The notes under the pieces are model-generated. The model had not been told where the DNA came from. It searched no databases and was given only the letters and a program-made list of their open reading frames with translations. A stretch of 64,000 nucleotides of DNA. It comes from Culex pipiens pallens. Its lineage: Eukaryota > Arthropoda > Insecta > Diptera > Culicidae. The DNA lies in assembly GCF_016801865.2 (NCBI RefSeq), contig NC_068937.1, positions 133,622,455 through 133,686,454 of the forward strand, written 5' to 3'. The stretch's first letter is position 1, and each line of letters begins with the position of its first letter. Positions 32,582 to 46,172 of the stretch are shown piece by piece. Made by a program: the position numbers and the translations under genes.

Positions 32582-33868
32582 CAGATATCTTATCAATTAA
32601 AAACAATTTTAAATGCATTTTCCCGCGTTTTAAATCATATTTAGCATGTCTGAGATCTATCAAAAATATTTTCATTTTTTGTGGAATTCCAATGTACAGC
32701 ACCGCAAAAAGTTTTTTTTTTCCGGCGAAAATATAAAATCTCTTCAATACTTGGATATTTTGAAAACTAATAATTGTAAAACAACTGGGAAAGTGTAAAA
32801 TGCATTTTAAAACGCTTTTTCCATTCAAATATAAATACCATGGCTTGTAATTTTTTTTTGCCCTCCTCGACTTTGACCAGAGTCGAGGGACATAAACTTC
32901 AAAAAATATTTGCGACGGCCTAACTCTCTTTTAACATTTCAATTTATTTATTAAAAAATGTTTTCAATCAGTTTAAAAAAGCTGGTTAAAACATTCAATT
33001 TTCTTTTCGTTACTATTTCAATGAAGAAAATGACAAAAAAATACTTGACATTAAAAAAATCTAGTTATGGATGTTTTTTTTTCCATTTTAAGAATGATAT
33101 TACGTAACTATTTTTTTAAATAGACCATTTTTCACATTAGTCTCTCAAGTTCATGTGAGCTTAAAAAAAACTTCCCGTTCAAAAACGTTGGGCACCCCTA
33201 CTCTTAATTTTTTATAAGCATGGTGTAAACAAATGTAGAAAAATGTTGATTTCTGAATATATGATTTCTGAAAATATGAAAAAATCTTGGAATTGTTAGA
33301 GTAATAACATAGGTTTATGAAGTTTTTCATCTAGGCAATTAAGTAATCATCATGGATTTTTATAACTGAATTGTTGATCAAAAAACTAAAAAATGAACCC
33401 TATAATTTTTTTTTCAAGAAATAAAGTTGTTCTCTAATGTTCTACTAATGATGAACCATTTTCCTCTTTTTTCCTATTAAAATCAAAGAACTAAAACTTA
33501 ATTTTTGGTAATGTTTAAATATTTTTGAGATTTTATTTTTTTGTTGTTGAAAATTTTGGTTGGATAAGTTTCCTCTTACAGGCAAAATTATGAATGCTTC
33601 CATGCCTCAAGTACATTTCTTAAAACATATTTTAATTAAATTCAATTTTGGCTAACATTGGCAGTAGTTGGCATTTTCATTCATTACACCCAAAATTCAG
33701 AGTCGAAATAATCGTTCTCTCAAAATTTATTGAGGGCTCAGTGCCAAAATCGATAGAATAATGGTACCAACTCACAACATCATAACAAATGAGTTCATTC
33801 GTTAGTTGAATCAATAAATCTCCAACAAGTGTCATACATCGACTTCTGACTTCTCCTTGGTCACCAAG

Positions 33869-33945
33869 CTGTGGTGGCCGAGGCAGCTAAGTCATTGGAT
33901 TGGTTTGTCAAAGGTCTCTGGTTCGATTCGCGTTGTCGACACTTT
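33869..33945 (+). mobile_element. tRNA-like SINE head
   Basis: A box-like TGGCCGAGGCAGCTAAG at 33875-33891 and B box GGTTCGATTCG at 33920-33930 have tRNA-Ser/Leu-like spacing. No acceptor stem closes, so it is not a tRNA gene. Downstream T-rich sequence and the inverted pair CGAGAGAATAGTTCTAT / ACTATTCTCTCGACTCGAG (to about 34080) may belong to the SINE body. Confidence 0.5.
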
Positions 33946-34224
33946 TGGTTTTTTGTTTGACGGATTAACTTTTTTTGCAAATGAACCTCGAGAGAATAGT
34001 TCTATCGCCCATCTCGAGCTGTGTTCTCTGCGTCCATGAATGGTACCACTATTCTCTCGACTCGAGACCATCATTCTCCCGGACTAGCGCTGCCAGTTTT
34101 GGGTGTAAGATTTTTTTTTTCGGTGGTTGATGATGTTTTCTGTTGTGTATTTTTGAGGTTTTAAGGTAGCTTATTTTATGAAAACTCGGGAAATTTTTAA
34201 AAAGGAATTTGAATGGCCACCCTG

Positions 34225-36560
34225 GAACACTTGAATGCATTAAATTTGGAACTCGATACGTACTTATTTTGTTGTTTTGTGTCTGTTATATCTGAAACCA
34301 TTAAAAATAACAAACGAGTTGTGCAACAACACGGCTAAAACAGCTGTCACAATTCGCCTCATGTGTCCGATTCGCTCCAGATGACGTTCTCAAAAACATT
34401 CACAAAATACCGTATTTAAAAAAACTCGAATTTTCATAATTTGCCATATTAATACAAATGACGCAATATTTCGTTCAGATAAATATTGTCTGGACCAAAG
34501 TTTTAGTTTAATATACTCATCCTTTTACAAAATATTGTATTGTTTCTTTAAGGTACTAAAATTATACTTTTTTTTTTGGCAAATGGTTGAGATAAAGATC
34601 CAGCGGTTTCGCTAGCTTTTTCTAAGTAAGTTCAGCATCAACAATTCCCGTAGAATTGGTTTTAATTCACTCAAATAAATTTCTGAGCTGCCGGGGCTGG
34701 ACAATTACCACCTACATGACGAAATCCAGTCTGCAACCCGCTAAGATCATTGTCTCCATGCAAATGGGAATGCGAATATCGCTCTCAAATCATTGAAAAT
34801 ATCTCTTTTTTTATTAATTGCAATATAAATGTTAAATGAAGGCAATTGTTTTACTGTATCAATTTTTTAAAATATTTTTTATTGCTATTCTCAGATCTGG
34901 CATCACTGCAATATAAATCGACTATTTCACCATAATTATGATAAATTTAAGACCCTATGTTATAAAGTTTTATGGACACTTACACCATCTTTGATTTTAA
35001 CAAACATATAATAAAATAAAAATAATTTCAATAAATCTGGCAGCGCTGCCGTGATGCACGCTAAAAGATGAATAGGATGTGGTTTTCCGAAAAAGTCATT
35101 TTTCAACATGAATCAGATTCACTTAGTAAACATGACTTTGGCAAATGCAGTTATTAAGATGCACTTATCCACCGCAATTACTCGCTCGCTCGCTCGTAAA
35201 AATAATGCAAATCACCAAGGAATGTTCTCTGCCACATTCCCGTGAGCATTTCCGCGCGGCATCAACTTCGAATGCCGTTTTGCAACATAATTGCTCGAAA
35301 TGAGATACCCTCCGCCTCGGTATCACAAATTGCCCATCTCTCTTCCATGCGCTGCTCCTGACATAACACTCATATTATGTTCGAAATACAAATGAGTCTT
35401 CCCCTGAAGGCGTCGTTAATAAAAAAAAGAAGCTCGTCAACGAAGGTGAAAGCCACCTCATAATGAACTTACGTTACGTATAGATTGTCACATTTCTCAA
35501 ATGCCTCTCAGGTCGATCGAAGAACTGCTTAACGTTCAACTCTTCCGAGTGCGAGGACGAACGGCCAATTTCCGCCAAATTTGCATAACGATTGTGGGCA
35601 CGTTCATTCAATAAAACGTTTGAAATAAAAGTGTAAATCTTCGACGCGAATCTAAAACTAGGAGAAAGTTCATTTTTGGCGAAGGTGATGTCATCCTGGT
35701 TGGAACTTGATTTTATGTTAATGAATCTGGTCACAGCCAAATTTCGTTTGTTTGAATCCTGTTTTCAATTAGACCCATTTTGAGTAAGGGTTGCCATACA
35801 AACTTTTTATTTATTAAAAAAAAACTAAAAATATAATAATTACTTTTTGAAAGAGGAAACCCCATGTTGTGTTTTTCTTTCTCTAGCCACAAAAATAAAA
35901 CAAAACAACACAAAAAGTAAAAGTGAACGGTCTCAATTGATTAAGCTTTGCCTGTGAACTGTGAAAACAAACTCGGAGAGGAATGTCGATTGTGCACAAC
36001 GGCTGTTTGGTGTGAACATTTTCCATGGCCATTTTCCCGCCCGATTCGACGCGGGGTCTTAAGGCACCAAGGGAATTGCCTCACGATGATCATTTGTCTC
36101 TCTCTGCCCCATTAGTGACAGTTGAGTCACCTTAACATCTCTTGCCCCCTCCCTGGCAGCGCCAGCAGCCGGGAAAGTGCAAGTGTAATTGATCTTTTGC
36201 ATTTGCTGTAATGGAAGTCGCGCCGGTAGCATTAGTAATAAAGATGCCAGATAATAATGCTGTTTTACGGCTGGTTGAAAATATGTTAAACGATTAGTTG
36301 AGGGGTCTCGATTGGACCTTGAAGGTGTAACTTTAACCTTTGAATGTGGGATGTACGAGATTCGTGATTGGGCAAATCATTTCACAGGTTAGTTTTTGAC
36401 ATATTATGACTAACTTGACACTGAGGTTTTTTAAACCATTGCCAAAACTAAACTTTTCTACGAAATTTACATACCCTGAGTAGATAGCGTAACTTTAAAA
36501 CGTGCAAAACTTGCGGTTCTAGCTAACAGCACTATCGCCTAATTCGCCAGAACGTGGCTA
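34225..36560. other. Intergenic DNA, nothing recognised
   Basis: Mixed AT-rich and unique sequence. A (CTCG)n run GCTCGCTCGCTCG is at about 35181-35195. The 88-codon minus ORF at 35474-35740 has no recognisable domain. Confidence 0.4.
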
Positions 36561-37300
36561 TTATTTAACACTTTAACCGAGCAAAGAGTTACCGGAACCC
36601 CCCGAACAGTTTGCTTTCCCTCCCCAAGGGGACACACGAGACAGCGCACACCGCGGGGCGGCTGTACACTTAATTCTTATGAAATCGTTAATTACAACCT
36701 CCAAGTTTACAGTACTCTGTACCGCCAACGGCGACATCCGTACGTCACTGCCCACCGCTGCGCTGCGGGTTTCGCGGAAGGGTCGTGTGGGGTTCAGCTG
36801 ACAGCTTGCTGTCAATTCCATCAAAATTTCAAAATTTTCATTTTGATAATAATAAAAACTACAAAACTGGCACCACTGGTGTCAAACTGACGCGAATTTC
36901 GCCCACTTGACATGTATTGCCCATTTCACTCCCTCTCCGTACAGAACCTCGCGGCGATTTCGCTGCAAACTTGAATCGCCGACTGACTGACGGCAAAGGT
37001 TAATGTCATTTCTCTCGCGCTGTTTCTTCCCGTTCTTAGTTCTGTCTTTTCTTCAGAACACGCCGCCCGCAACCTACACAGCCCAGGTCTGCGGGGTTCT
37101 TTTTTTCCACTTCTTTTCTTTTAGTATTTGCAACCAAAGTGGTTCGTTCTGCGGGCAAATAAAAACAGTAAACTTGAAGAAGCCATTTCAGAGCTCGCGG
37201 GCCATTTCCATTTCTGACAGATCGCGTTGATTGGCGTGAAATGGTGATGAAAACAATTTCGCGAGCTGTTCGGGCTGGCAGCACTGCATTACCGCTTTTA
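36561..37300. other. Non-repetitive GC-richer block
   Basis: Composition rises sharply (CACCGCGGGGCGGCTGTACAC, CACCGCTGCGCTGCGGG). Paired CAGCTGACAGCTTGCTGTCA motifs lie near 36796. ORFs overlap on both strands and none is recognisable. Candidate regulatory DNA only. Confidence 0.3.
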
Positions 37301-37539
37301 GTGCTGTATGTTTACTAATTAGCAGGAAAGGGGATATCGGTGCTAGTTAATCGTAAACACTAAACCATGAGTTTGAATTTGTTCTTTTAGATAAGAAGAT
37401 AAACGAACTTTTTTAAATTGCCTTTTGCCAACAGATTACTTCAACAGACGTAAAACATTTAACATTTTTAATAAAAAACTATGAATCACTCCTCACTAAA
37501 GCCATCTAGTTGTGAAAAGTAAATAATTGTGCAAAAGGT

Positions 37540-37720
37540 TTCAGACAAATTGACCAAAATCTCTTTTTAAATCAATTGTCTCACCACAGAAAATTGGAAC
37601 TCATAACAGCTCATTTACTTGCATCTGACTGTCTGTGTCACAACTGTCAAACGCTTGATCTGTGGTGAATTTGAATTTTTAGTGGTGAACATTCAAATTG
37701 ACCGTTAAAACGTTGATTGT
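37540..37720 (-). repeat. Decayed dispersed repeat, copy A
   Basis: In reverse complement it reads TTTTAACGGTCAATTTGAAT, then AATTCACCACAGATCAAGCG, TTTGACAGTTGTG and ACAGACAG. Related blocks occur at 38640, 39127, 40101, 42669 and 54034. Confidence 0.5.
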
Positions 37721-38639
37721 TGGCCACTAAAAGAGTCTGGTTGCCTATCTGAAAATCCTTCCTCCAAACGATTCTTCCCCATTAGAAATTCAACTCAGGG
37801 TGAAACTGTTGACATTTCCACCACTATAAGGGGAACGCAAGATTATCTCACCCCAGCGCTCAGGCTGGTTTACGACTCTGGTAAAGTGCATCCAGGCAGC
37901 TAATTACCGCCATATTTACCGGTCATAAGACCATACTTGATGGTCAGACGCCGCGTCGGACGTCAGTCGAATGCACTTCCTTCGAATGGCTACGTGATTT
38001 GCATGCGTTTAATAAAAAAAGACGGGGATTAATTACCATTTGATATGCATTTTTATATCGGGTGATGGAGCCTAACGTTGACGTTATTTATTAAGGACTT
38101 GTAGAAAAAGTTTCAAATTCTTTTTGTCTTTTTGTCTGTGATTTCTATCAAAAGGGAGCTCGATATTTTAGAACTTGAAAATCTTTTAAAAAAAATCAAA
38201 ATGGAGAATAAAGACAAGGCCCAACTTAACTATACGTCAAATCAAACTTTTCAAGGCCAGCTGAGACGCTCAAAACCTTACCTCCAAAATCGATCAAAAT
38301 GCTAACAAATGCACCCCAAAACACCTCAAACAAGCTCGCACTTTGTTGTGTTATGTCATTGCTACCGACTGACTTACTGACCAGCTGGGAAACCGAGCTA
38401 GGCGCGAGCAGTCATAAATTATTTTTTGAAAAATTTCCTAATTTATATTTTACGACCCCTCGCAAAGCCCACAAATCAACCAAGCGCGGTGCGGAAAAAA
38501 AAGTGGAAGTGATTACACCATTTTTGGCCAACCCGAGCAGCAAACAGTGTGCGGTGGTGAATTCATCATCCGCGGTACATTTGAGTCCGGCACAAGGCAC
38601 TGATCGATGGCTAGATCCTTCCACGGGTCGTGGAGTTGA

Positions 38640-38790
38640 GTGCAAGTAGCACCACAGATAAACAGACGTAAGGTATTTTGAAATCCACCTCTCATAACGC
38701 TTGAAGTGACTGTCAATCGCGTTTAAATGAGGTGTGGTGAATTCAAAATTACAGTGGTGAGTTTCCGTTGAAATGTCAATTGATGGATTT
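38640..38790. repeat. Decayed dispersed repeat, copy B
   Basis: CACCACAGATAAACAGACGT, GTGGTGAATTC and ACAGTGGTGAGTTTCCGTT repeat the motif set of copies A and E in mixed orientation. Boundaries are not defined. Confidence 0.4.
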
Positions 38791-39126
38791 TTTGAAAGAA
38801 AATCGCGTCTAATAGTCTGTGATAGTAGAGCTTACTTAAAAATTACCACTGGCCCAACGACCACTGAACTCGGTCAGTGGTCCAAACTCTGAAATCATGA
38901 CCCCCAAGAGTGCACGACAGGGTGGTATGTACAACGTACAACTATTTCAAGGTCCGTATGGCGTGGTGAATTATGGAGCAGATTCACCGGTCACGCGTCA
39001 CGTGGCACGACCGATATGACGTCTTTCGTCGTTGACTAATGGATGGAATTTGTTCCAATTTTATCGCAATGGAAGATGTTTTGGAAAAAAAAATAATTAA
39101 ACACAGACGAAAAAAAAATATTCAAG
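38791..39126. other. Unique intergenic DNA
   Basis: No repeat or gene is recognised between repeat copies B and C. Confidence 0.4.
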
Positions 39127-39195
39127 AATTTACCGGTCATTTTGAATGATTGAAAACTCACCACAGTAAATGAGAATTCACCATACCTCGTACAA
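39127..39195 (+). repeat. Decayed dispersed repeat, copy C
   Basis: AATTTACCGGTCATTTTGAA, TGATTGAAAACTCACCACAG and TAAATGAG align over more than 40 bases with copy E at 42669. Confidence 0.55.
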
Positions 39196-42100
39196 ACGCG
39201 GTTAAGATCAGTGATATTCAGCTATCTATTTTCACACAAAATCTCACTCACACAAGAAGTATGTCACAGACACGCTATCAATCATTCTGCAACGCAAGAA
39301 ATTAACCACTTTATCGAGGAAAAAGTTACTCAACCAGTTTACATCAATTAATTCGCTTCGGTACTCTCTGGCCCATATGTAAAACCGCTATAAACGGTTA
39401 TCACTCTGTCCTTCCAACCGGTTAAATCGTGTTCCTAACCTACAAATACCAATCGCGCTTCCTCCCCCTCCGCGCTATCAATCAGCATCGAAACCAGTTC
39501 TATTACAACCCAAACGAAGAGCGAGAGCAAAACATTCAATACCAACTGTAGCATACAAATGGCCAGCATTAGTATAGTTGAAACGATTTCTTCGCTAGTC
39601 CATCACCGATATCGACGAAGATCGTGGGGCCCTCTCGCGCTTGATAGTTCCACATTTCAGAACATAACGGGATCATCGAGCTCCCCCTTCTTTTTTGTGA
39701 TTTGTTAGTCTTGGTTCGATTACGTTTGCTTTTGTTCATGAATTTTCTGTTTTGAAACAGATTTTGAAACGACTTCTTAATAATGAAACAAATTGCTGAA
39801 AAAATAACCAATACGCCATTCATTTAAGCAGTTCTAGCCAAATCTTAATTTAAAAGGCAGTTTTATTCTCTTTCTTCGCTTCGTACTAGCTGTCTTGCGT
39901 CTGTGTTCGTGACCATCAGCTGAAGAGTTGCTTCAAAGCAGGCGACGAACCCGAAAATTTGAAACAAACTGAAGCGTTTGAATCAGTTTTGTTGAAAGAT
40001 TTATGATTTTGAACATTTTAACAAGGAAGCCATCCAATAAAACACTTAGTTTTGAAACAGACAAACAGGCGAAAATCTCGTTTGGATTCCATCAATCACA
40101 AATTTAACCGTCATTTTGATACTTTGGACGCCACGGTGATTTTAAATTCGTAACAGCTCCTTTGCATGCGTTTGACAGTTGGTTCGGTAAATTTCGTTCG
40201 ATGCCGTTTTCACAACTAGGTGGTGCTACTGAAAAAAATCTCCAATTATTTTCATCTGTTTGTCTGTGAGGCATGAAATGGAAAAAAATATATATTTTAT
40301 AGAATTTCAAAAAACCAAATAAAAATCTATGAAATGAAATGAAAATTTCATTCAAGATCATTTTTTTCCAGTCTCGATCGTCTCAAATCTGCAAATCACG
40401 TTCCAAATGCAGCTTTAAAACTCCGTTCTGGTCAAATGTCTCACCCCGAAAATTAGCACTCCGGCTGAATTGACCAATTATGCTGCGCGCGAGAACCGTT
40501 TAACGGTCATTAATCGAAACCCGCACATCTCAGGCGCACACACGTGTCCAATTTGGCAACACTTCTCGCGCGCGCGCCTCGCAAGGGCACTGCGGTGACC
40601 CATTTTTCAACGGGAAAGGGGCCAATTATTGGACCAACCTAATTGCCCACTAGCGAACCGTTTGAATCGTTGAGTTCGCTCGTACTTGCGTTCATTCAAA
40701 GTTTAGAAGAAAAAAATTACTTTGAGACTAAAATCTAGTCGTTTAGTACAAAAAACTGCCAATAGATGGCAAACCAACTTTGCATATTTGTAGACGATTA
40801 TGCCGTAAAATATTTGATGACGAAGCAAAGGTCATGTTTTGACATGACTTAAACGCCTTCACAAGCTCCGAACTCCCAAGAAATTAAAGTCCTAATAGCT
40901 ATTGCGTGCGTGCGTTGATCAATGGGAAAACAGCTCTACGCGTGGGCAAAAAAGAAAAAAAGGGGGAAACAAGCTAAAATCATGCTTAAAAGTATGTTAA
41001 CCTTTTCATAACATACGCTCAATTACTTAATCAGCGGCGAGGTGTGAGAGGGAAGGGCGGACCTCCGTCAGGGAATACGGGCGCTTCGGGTTGAACACCT
41101 AGATGCGAAAGGTGTTGATCGACAGACATGAAATAATAGCGTTAAAAAGAAAAAGTAGAACACCTAATTCGACGTTGCGACTTTGGAGGTCGTTTTTTGA
41201 TTAGATGTTTTGGGCAGAGAAGGCAGAGTTGTTCGTTTTAAATGCCCTGAATTTGTAATAAATCTTTTTTTTCCCAAAAATTAAAAAAATTGATGAAATG
41301 GATTATTTTTTAAAATGTATAACTTTGATAAAAGGAAAACAAAATTCAGTTAAACAGTATTGTTAAAGTTTGAAATGCTATTAATAAATAATTGATAAAA
41401 AATACTAAACAATAAAACACACTATTTGAGAACTACTCATGTTTTAAAGAATTGAAAAACTCACAAAATATTACCAAAAAAAGAAAATGTAAAGAAAAAA
41501 TAAACATTTGCAAACATTTTGTTCAAGTCAAACATTTCTTATCAAACTATTGACAATTTACATAAACAAAAATTCACAAAAATATCTTTAAAAAATCGAA
41601 AAAAGACTGTCAAATACTTACTTTATTTACTTTAAAGGTTTGCCAATAACTTAATTTTAACTTCTTACTGTCCTTAACCAAAATGAGAGCAAAAACCTTC
41701 AAATCACCTGCCAAAAACTTCGGCTGTTTTGCTACCAACCAAACTTTCGGCACATCATTAGCTAATATTGTTATTCAATTACTGTCTGTTGTTCCTTTGA
41801 AAGAAGCTTATTTTTACGCCATCATCAGACCACTCTCTCTCCGGCACGAGCTTCAAGGGTCAACCCCCTTCCAGTGAGTGAGCACATTATTCGACGATCA
41901 CGATTTTAACCCAATTCGAACTGATTCAATCGCGCGCTTAGGTGAAAACGATCGAAAAGTTTAGCAAACAAAGCTCAGCGTGTATCTGACGTTTGTTTGT
42001 TTACACTGAAACAATTCGCCACCGCACAATCATCGTGGTCGTCGACTGACAACGACGACGAAAAGTAATCAAATTTCTTCTTCTGTTTGTAACGCAAAAC

Positions 42101-42668
42101 AGTGTGGCCATCATTGCTGCGGCTAATTTTAATGACCCCAGCGGTGAAAAGAGAAACTTTTTTCGTTGTTTTCGTCTTCTCCGGTGGTTGATGTTTGGGG
42201 TAATTTCGGACCATTTCCACAGGGGTTTTTGAAGTCGTGGACGCCGGCAGATTAGGGCATAACTGTGTTTTGCTTATGCGCCACCACCAGGTGTAATGCG
42301 AATGGAAATAAACAAGGTCGTAAGGCCTTCAAGATCTGCTTCTATTGTTTGCTGTTGGTCAAGTGTTTCGATTTGATTCGCTTTCGAAAATTGATTTTCG
42401 TACGTAATTGCGCGGACTCGCGCTGGTACAAATCGGCTGGATTAGGCGTGGGATTGGCCCTCGCTGGTGGGCGATTATCGAAAGTCGAGGTTAAGTTTAA
42501 TGGTCGCGAAAATTATCACAATTACCAGGCCCAACAGAGAGGATATGCTGTCGATTTAATAAATAAGTAGTTATTAGTAAACATTTTGAAGTTTAATTCA
42601 GGTCACTTTTATCCACATTTAATCATAGACAAACAAAAGAAAAAGTCTTTCAAAATCTATCACTCGTC
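39196..42668. other. Mostly unique intergenic DNA with one weak repeat copy
   Basis: Copy D of the decayed repeat (AATTTAACCGTCATTTTGAT, then GCGTTTGACAGTTGG) is at 40101-40185. The rest is mixed composition with GC-richer patches near 40480-40620 and 41040-41110. No coding frame is supported. Confidence 0.4.
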
Positions 42669-42850
42669 AATTTAACGGTCAATTTGAATAACCGGAAACT
42701 CACCACAGAAATTTGTGTTTGACAGATGCTTGCAACTGTGGTCACGTTTGATTGGGTGTATATTTCTTGTGTTTACACTAAACGGCTTGATCGATGACTT
42801 TTAATTACTAAGCTTCTACGTCTGGTTGTCTGTGAAGATATTTTAAATAG
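42669..42850 (+). repeat. Decayed dispersed repeat, copy E
   Basis: AATTTAACGGTCAATTTGAA, GGAAACTCACCACAGAAATT and GTTTGACAG, with GTCTGGTTGTCTGTG about 110 bp later. It is the clearest copy together with copy C. Confidence 0.55.
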
Positions 42851-43754
42851 TCTAATATTTATACTTTTTTTCATGATTAAATCCTTTCGAGTTGTTAAAT
42901 GTTTTATTCTTTTCTCATTTCAGGTATGTACTGAACTATCATTACAACTTCTGAGACATGGACAATTAGAGGTAACACTTTGTTTCCAACCGAAAACTCC
43001 TCTGACCCTTTTCAAGATATACATAGATTGCGACACCACCGCCAGTGAAACGTCAGGTTATCCTTGTGGTTTTACCCTGATTTACCCAAATAAAACCGTA
43101 CTCGCTTTATTACGGGACGCCATCCAGTTTCTAAAGTCTCTCGTGGCTTGTAACGATCCGGGAGTTTTTGCGGTACGCCCCCTAACCTCGCCATCTGTCA
43201 AATGACGGCAATACAAGAGGGGCGTTGCTACGACGCCGGGGGGGCACGCCAAGACTCAAGGTCTTGCGGGCGGTTATTACTACGCTGTGCAGCGTCACCG
43301 CAAAGTGATCCAAGTGGGCGCGATGCACAGAAACCGAGTAGGCTTGGCGAACCTTGGCAGAGAAACCACATTTCCAAAGGGGCCAATGAGCGAAATCGAA
43401 CAACGATGAGCTGTCAAAATTGCAGTTCATTGGCCCTTTCCAAAACGATGATCGTCGGCAATTTTCGCCGAAAATGATTCAATTTTGACGTGTTTTTGAA
43501 CTTGAACTTGCGCCGTCGACTCGGTGTGATTGTGTGTGCCGTATGGAAAGCTGAAAGTTGCAAACATCGATCGCGCAACGTTGTTGCAGTTTTCACAAAA
43601 CGTGTGAACGTCTGAGGCGTCAGACAGGGGGTAAAAAAGTTTAAAAGATGAAAAAAGAAGACTGCGAGGATGAATTGCCAAGATTCTTCGGTAAACAACG
43701 CTGGATGTCTTTCTCGCAGCATCAACTTTTAAACGCTTTGAGGACAGTGGCGTG
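42851..43754. other. Unique DNA flanking the 9.5-kb insertion on the left
   Basis: Non-repetitive, GC-richer from 43180. ORFs of about 80-127 codons occur on both strands and overlap; none is recognisable. Continues at 53252 once the insertion is removed. Confidence 0.35.
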
Positions 43755-43849
43755 CCCCTCGGCAGGGATGCCAGATGAAATTTTGAGTTATCTGCAAATT
43801 TGTTTTTCAAATATCTGCAAAAATCTGCAAACTTAAATACACGTAAAAC

Positions 43850-45720
43850 TAGGTTTATGGATTCGTATCCTACAATTTTGTTTAACTAAATTATGATGTT
43901 TAACTTAAACAACGTTTAATTTATGTTTTATGTACTTAAATCTGTGTGAAAACAAATTATTTAGCTACAATTATTTGCAATAAATTCCATTAATTTGAAA
44001 AAAAAACGTAATAAAAATGTAGATTACCTTTTCGATAAAACGACAAACAATATTTTTAAAATTAAAACATTTTTATCTAGTATTTTATTTCTCAATGTGT
44101 TTTTCTATTTCAAGGTTAGGCTAATATCAAAATACTTTTCAGGGGTTTTTCCAATGTGTTTCGAAAACAAAAATTTAACAAAAAAATTAACTGCCATTTA
44201 AAATAATTATAAATAAATAATTAGGGTACGGTTTTTAGTTTTGTGATACTTTTGAATAACTTAACAAAATGTTAAAATAAAATTAGCGATAGTCTTATTT
44301 CGTGCTGTATTGTATCTAAGGAAATTATTGTTTCAACGGTTTAAGCAGATTTCATGTAATTATAAATATGTTTTTGAATCTCTAAAGTCCATGTAGCATA
44401 TTTTCAGATAAGTCCAATTTTTCATAACTATTTTAATGGCTTATTCTTCTTGTACCACTTTACATGAAATGTTTACTATTTGTATGGTCATGTCAGTTAT
44501 TAACATAAACTTCAAAATTATTTTATTTATTATAAGTGGAAAGGAATTTTTGTTGCATCTCGCAGTTAAAATACATATGCGATAATTTTCTAAATTGATA
44601 CGAAAATTCTTATTTATTTCAAATATTTATACGTCTCTGAATTATAATTCATTCACACAAAAATTTATTTTTCGCTATTCATGATAAAAAAAGAAAATAA
44701 ATGGGAATCAAAATGCTGAACTCAAACAATTCAATATATTTTTTTGTGATTTCTAAAGATTCAGTTCAAAAATATCACATATAATTTTAAAACTAATTTC
44801 AATAACTAAGTTAAATCTCTCCCGCTCATGGTTACTTCAGAGTACCAAAATTTTGAACTTTAATATACTGACTCAACTTTTCATGGTGCTTCAAGTTGCA
44901 GTTGTTCATGTAGAATGTATGCTAACATATCTCCAAATTTAATCAAATTTGGTTTAGCACAAGCAAAGTTACAGTGCGAAATGTAAACAAAAATGGGCCA
45001 ATTTCAGGGGTATAAATAATAACTGTTTCCAAAAGCCCGTAAAAATTACCAAACGCGACATTTTATGAAACAAACCTTGGACAAGAACCCCTGTGAATAA
45101 CATTGTGAGTTTGGACCGATGTTGAGTGTTTTTCAACCTTTTCCATTAGGTGCACCAGAGCACCACCTGGGCATATGAGCAACTAAATATTCAGGAGCAC
45201 TTTTTCCAAATTACAAAAAAAAAACATTTCAATCAAAACAAAAGTTTATAAACGTTAAGACTATTCAAAAACAAGACAAAACATTGTTATTAGACCGATG
45301 GTTTTATTATCTTCCTTAATTTTGATGAAAATGGGTGTTTGTGAGTTTTGAATGAGCCAATCAAAGAAATCTGAAAGTGCAGAGATTTTAGAATTTGTAT
45401 TTCATACTTCAGAAATATGGTCTTACAGAAAAGAATAAGTAGTTTTAAATAAATGTCGATGCATTTTCAAACAACTGAACCAATAGATTTGAAGAAAATC
45501 AGTTTTTGTAATATAGTTACTTAGTAAAAGTTGCTTATCCTATGGGTGCGCCACTTCAAATTCAACTTTTTTGCACCAATTCGATGTTTATGGGTTAAAG
45601 TAAAGTATTTCCATTATTGTACCAAAATTTTACCATTTACTTTTTTTACGATAAGCAAACAGCTCTGGGCGTTAGAGGGTTAACGAAATAAATCAATGTT
45701 TTACATTTTTAATTTTCTTG
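43850..45720. other. AT-rich interior of the large insertion, nothing recognised
   Basis: No frame longer than about 70 codons and no element ends were found. It could be the original body of the hAT element. Confidence 0.45.
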
Positions 45721-45724
45721 TAAA

Positions 45725-46172
45725 GCCGTTGAAAATATTTTTCAAAGTTTATGTCGCCCCTCCTTCAAAATTTGTCAAAAAAAAATCATAGGAAAAAAAA
45801 TAGTTTTAAAAAACTCCAAAATTTCAATGAAAATAAAAATTAAATCAGCTGAAAACAATCATGTTAGGGCTGGATTGAAAATATTTTGAATTTATATGAA
45901 ACTCCAATGCACAGCACCGCAAAAAACTTTTTTTTTCGCGAAAAATAAAATTTTTGTCAATATTTAGATATTTTGGAAACTAATGATTGCAAAACTACTG
46001 GACAGGTGTATAGTATAATGCATTTTAAAACACTTTTTTTTTATTCAAATGTTCAAACCATGGCTCGTAAATTCAATTTTTAATCTTTTTTTTAATTTTT
46101 TTTGCTCCCCCCCCCCCTTCGACTTTGGTCAGAGTCGAGCGACATAAACTTCAAAAAATATTTGCAACGGCC
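45725..46172. mobile_element. MITE with 33-bp inverted ends (GCCGTTGAAAATATTTTTCA)
   Basis: The left end GCCGTTGAAAATATTTTTCA, with AAGTTTATGTCGC after it, is mirrored by GCGACATAAACTTCAAAAAA and TATTTGCAACGGCC. A C-run lies at about 46107-46117. Relatives are at 31045-32922 and, as fragments, at 2060-2760, 13020 and 24470. It has no coding capacity. Confidence 0.75.

Larger units (their letters stand above)
31045..32922. mobile_element. MITE (GGCCATTGCAAATATTTTTC ends) split by a hAT insertion
   Basis: The left end GGCCATTGCAAATATTTTTC, with AAAGTTCATGTCG after it, is mirrored at the right by GACATAAACTTCAAAAAATA and TTTGCGACGGCC. The intact relative is 45725-46172 (448 bp). Without the insertion at 31177-32581 this copy would be about 465 bp. 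It contains a C-homopolymer at about 31079-31097. Confidence 0.75.
30884..34224. mobile_element. Outer hAT-like element carrying nested insertions (3.34 kb)
   Basis: Starts CAGGGTGGCCACCCAAATCG and ends GAATGGCCACCCTG, an inverted match of the terminal CAGGGTGGCCA. Subterminal parts share the TTCGGGAAAAA / AAACTCGGGAAATTT style. The 8-bp flanks (TGCAACAC and GAACACTT) share only AACAC, so a clean duplication is not shown. Almost all the interior is other elements: the MITE 31045-32922 and the tRNA-like unit near 33869. No transposase frame is visible. Confidence 0.6.
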
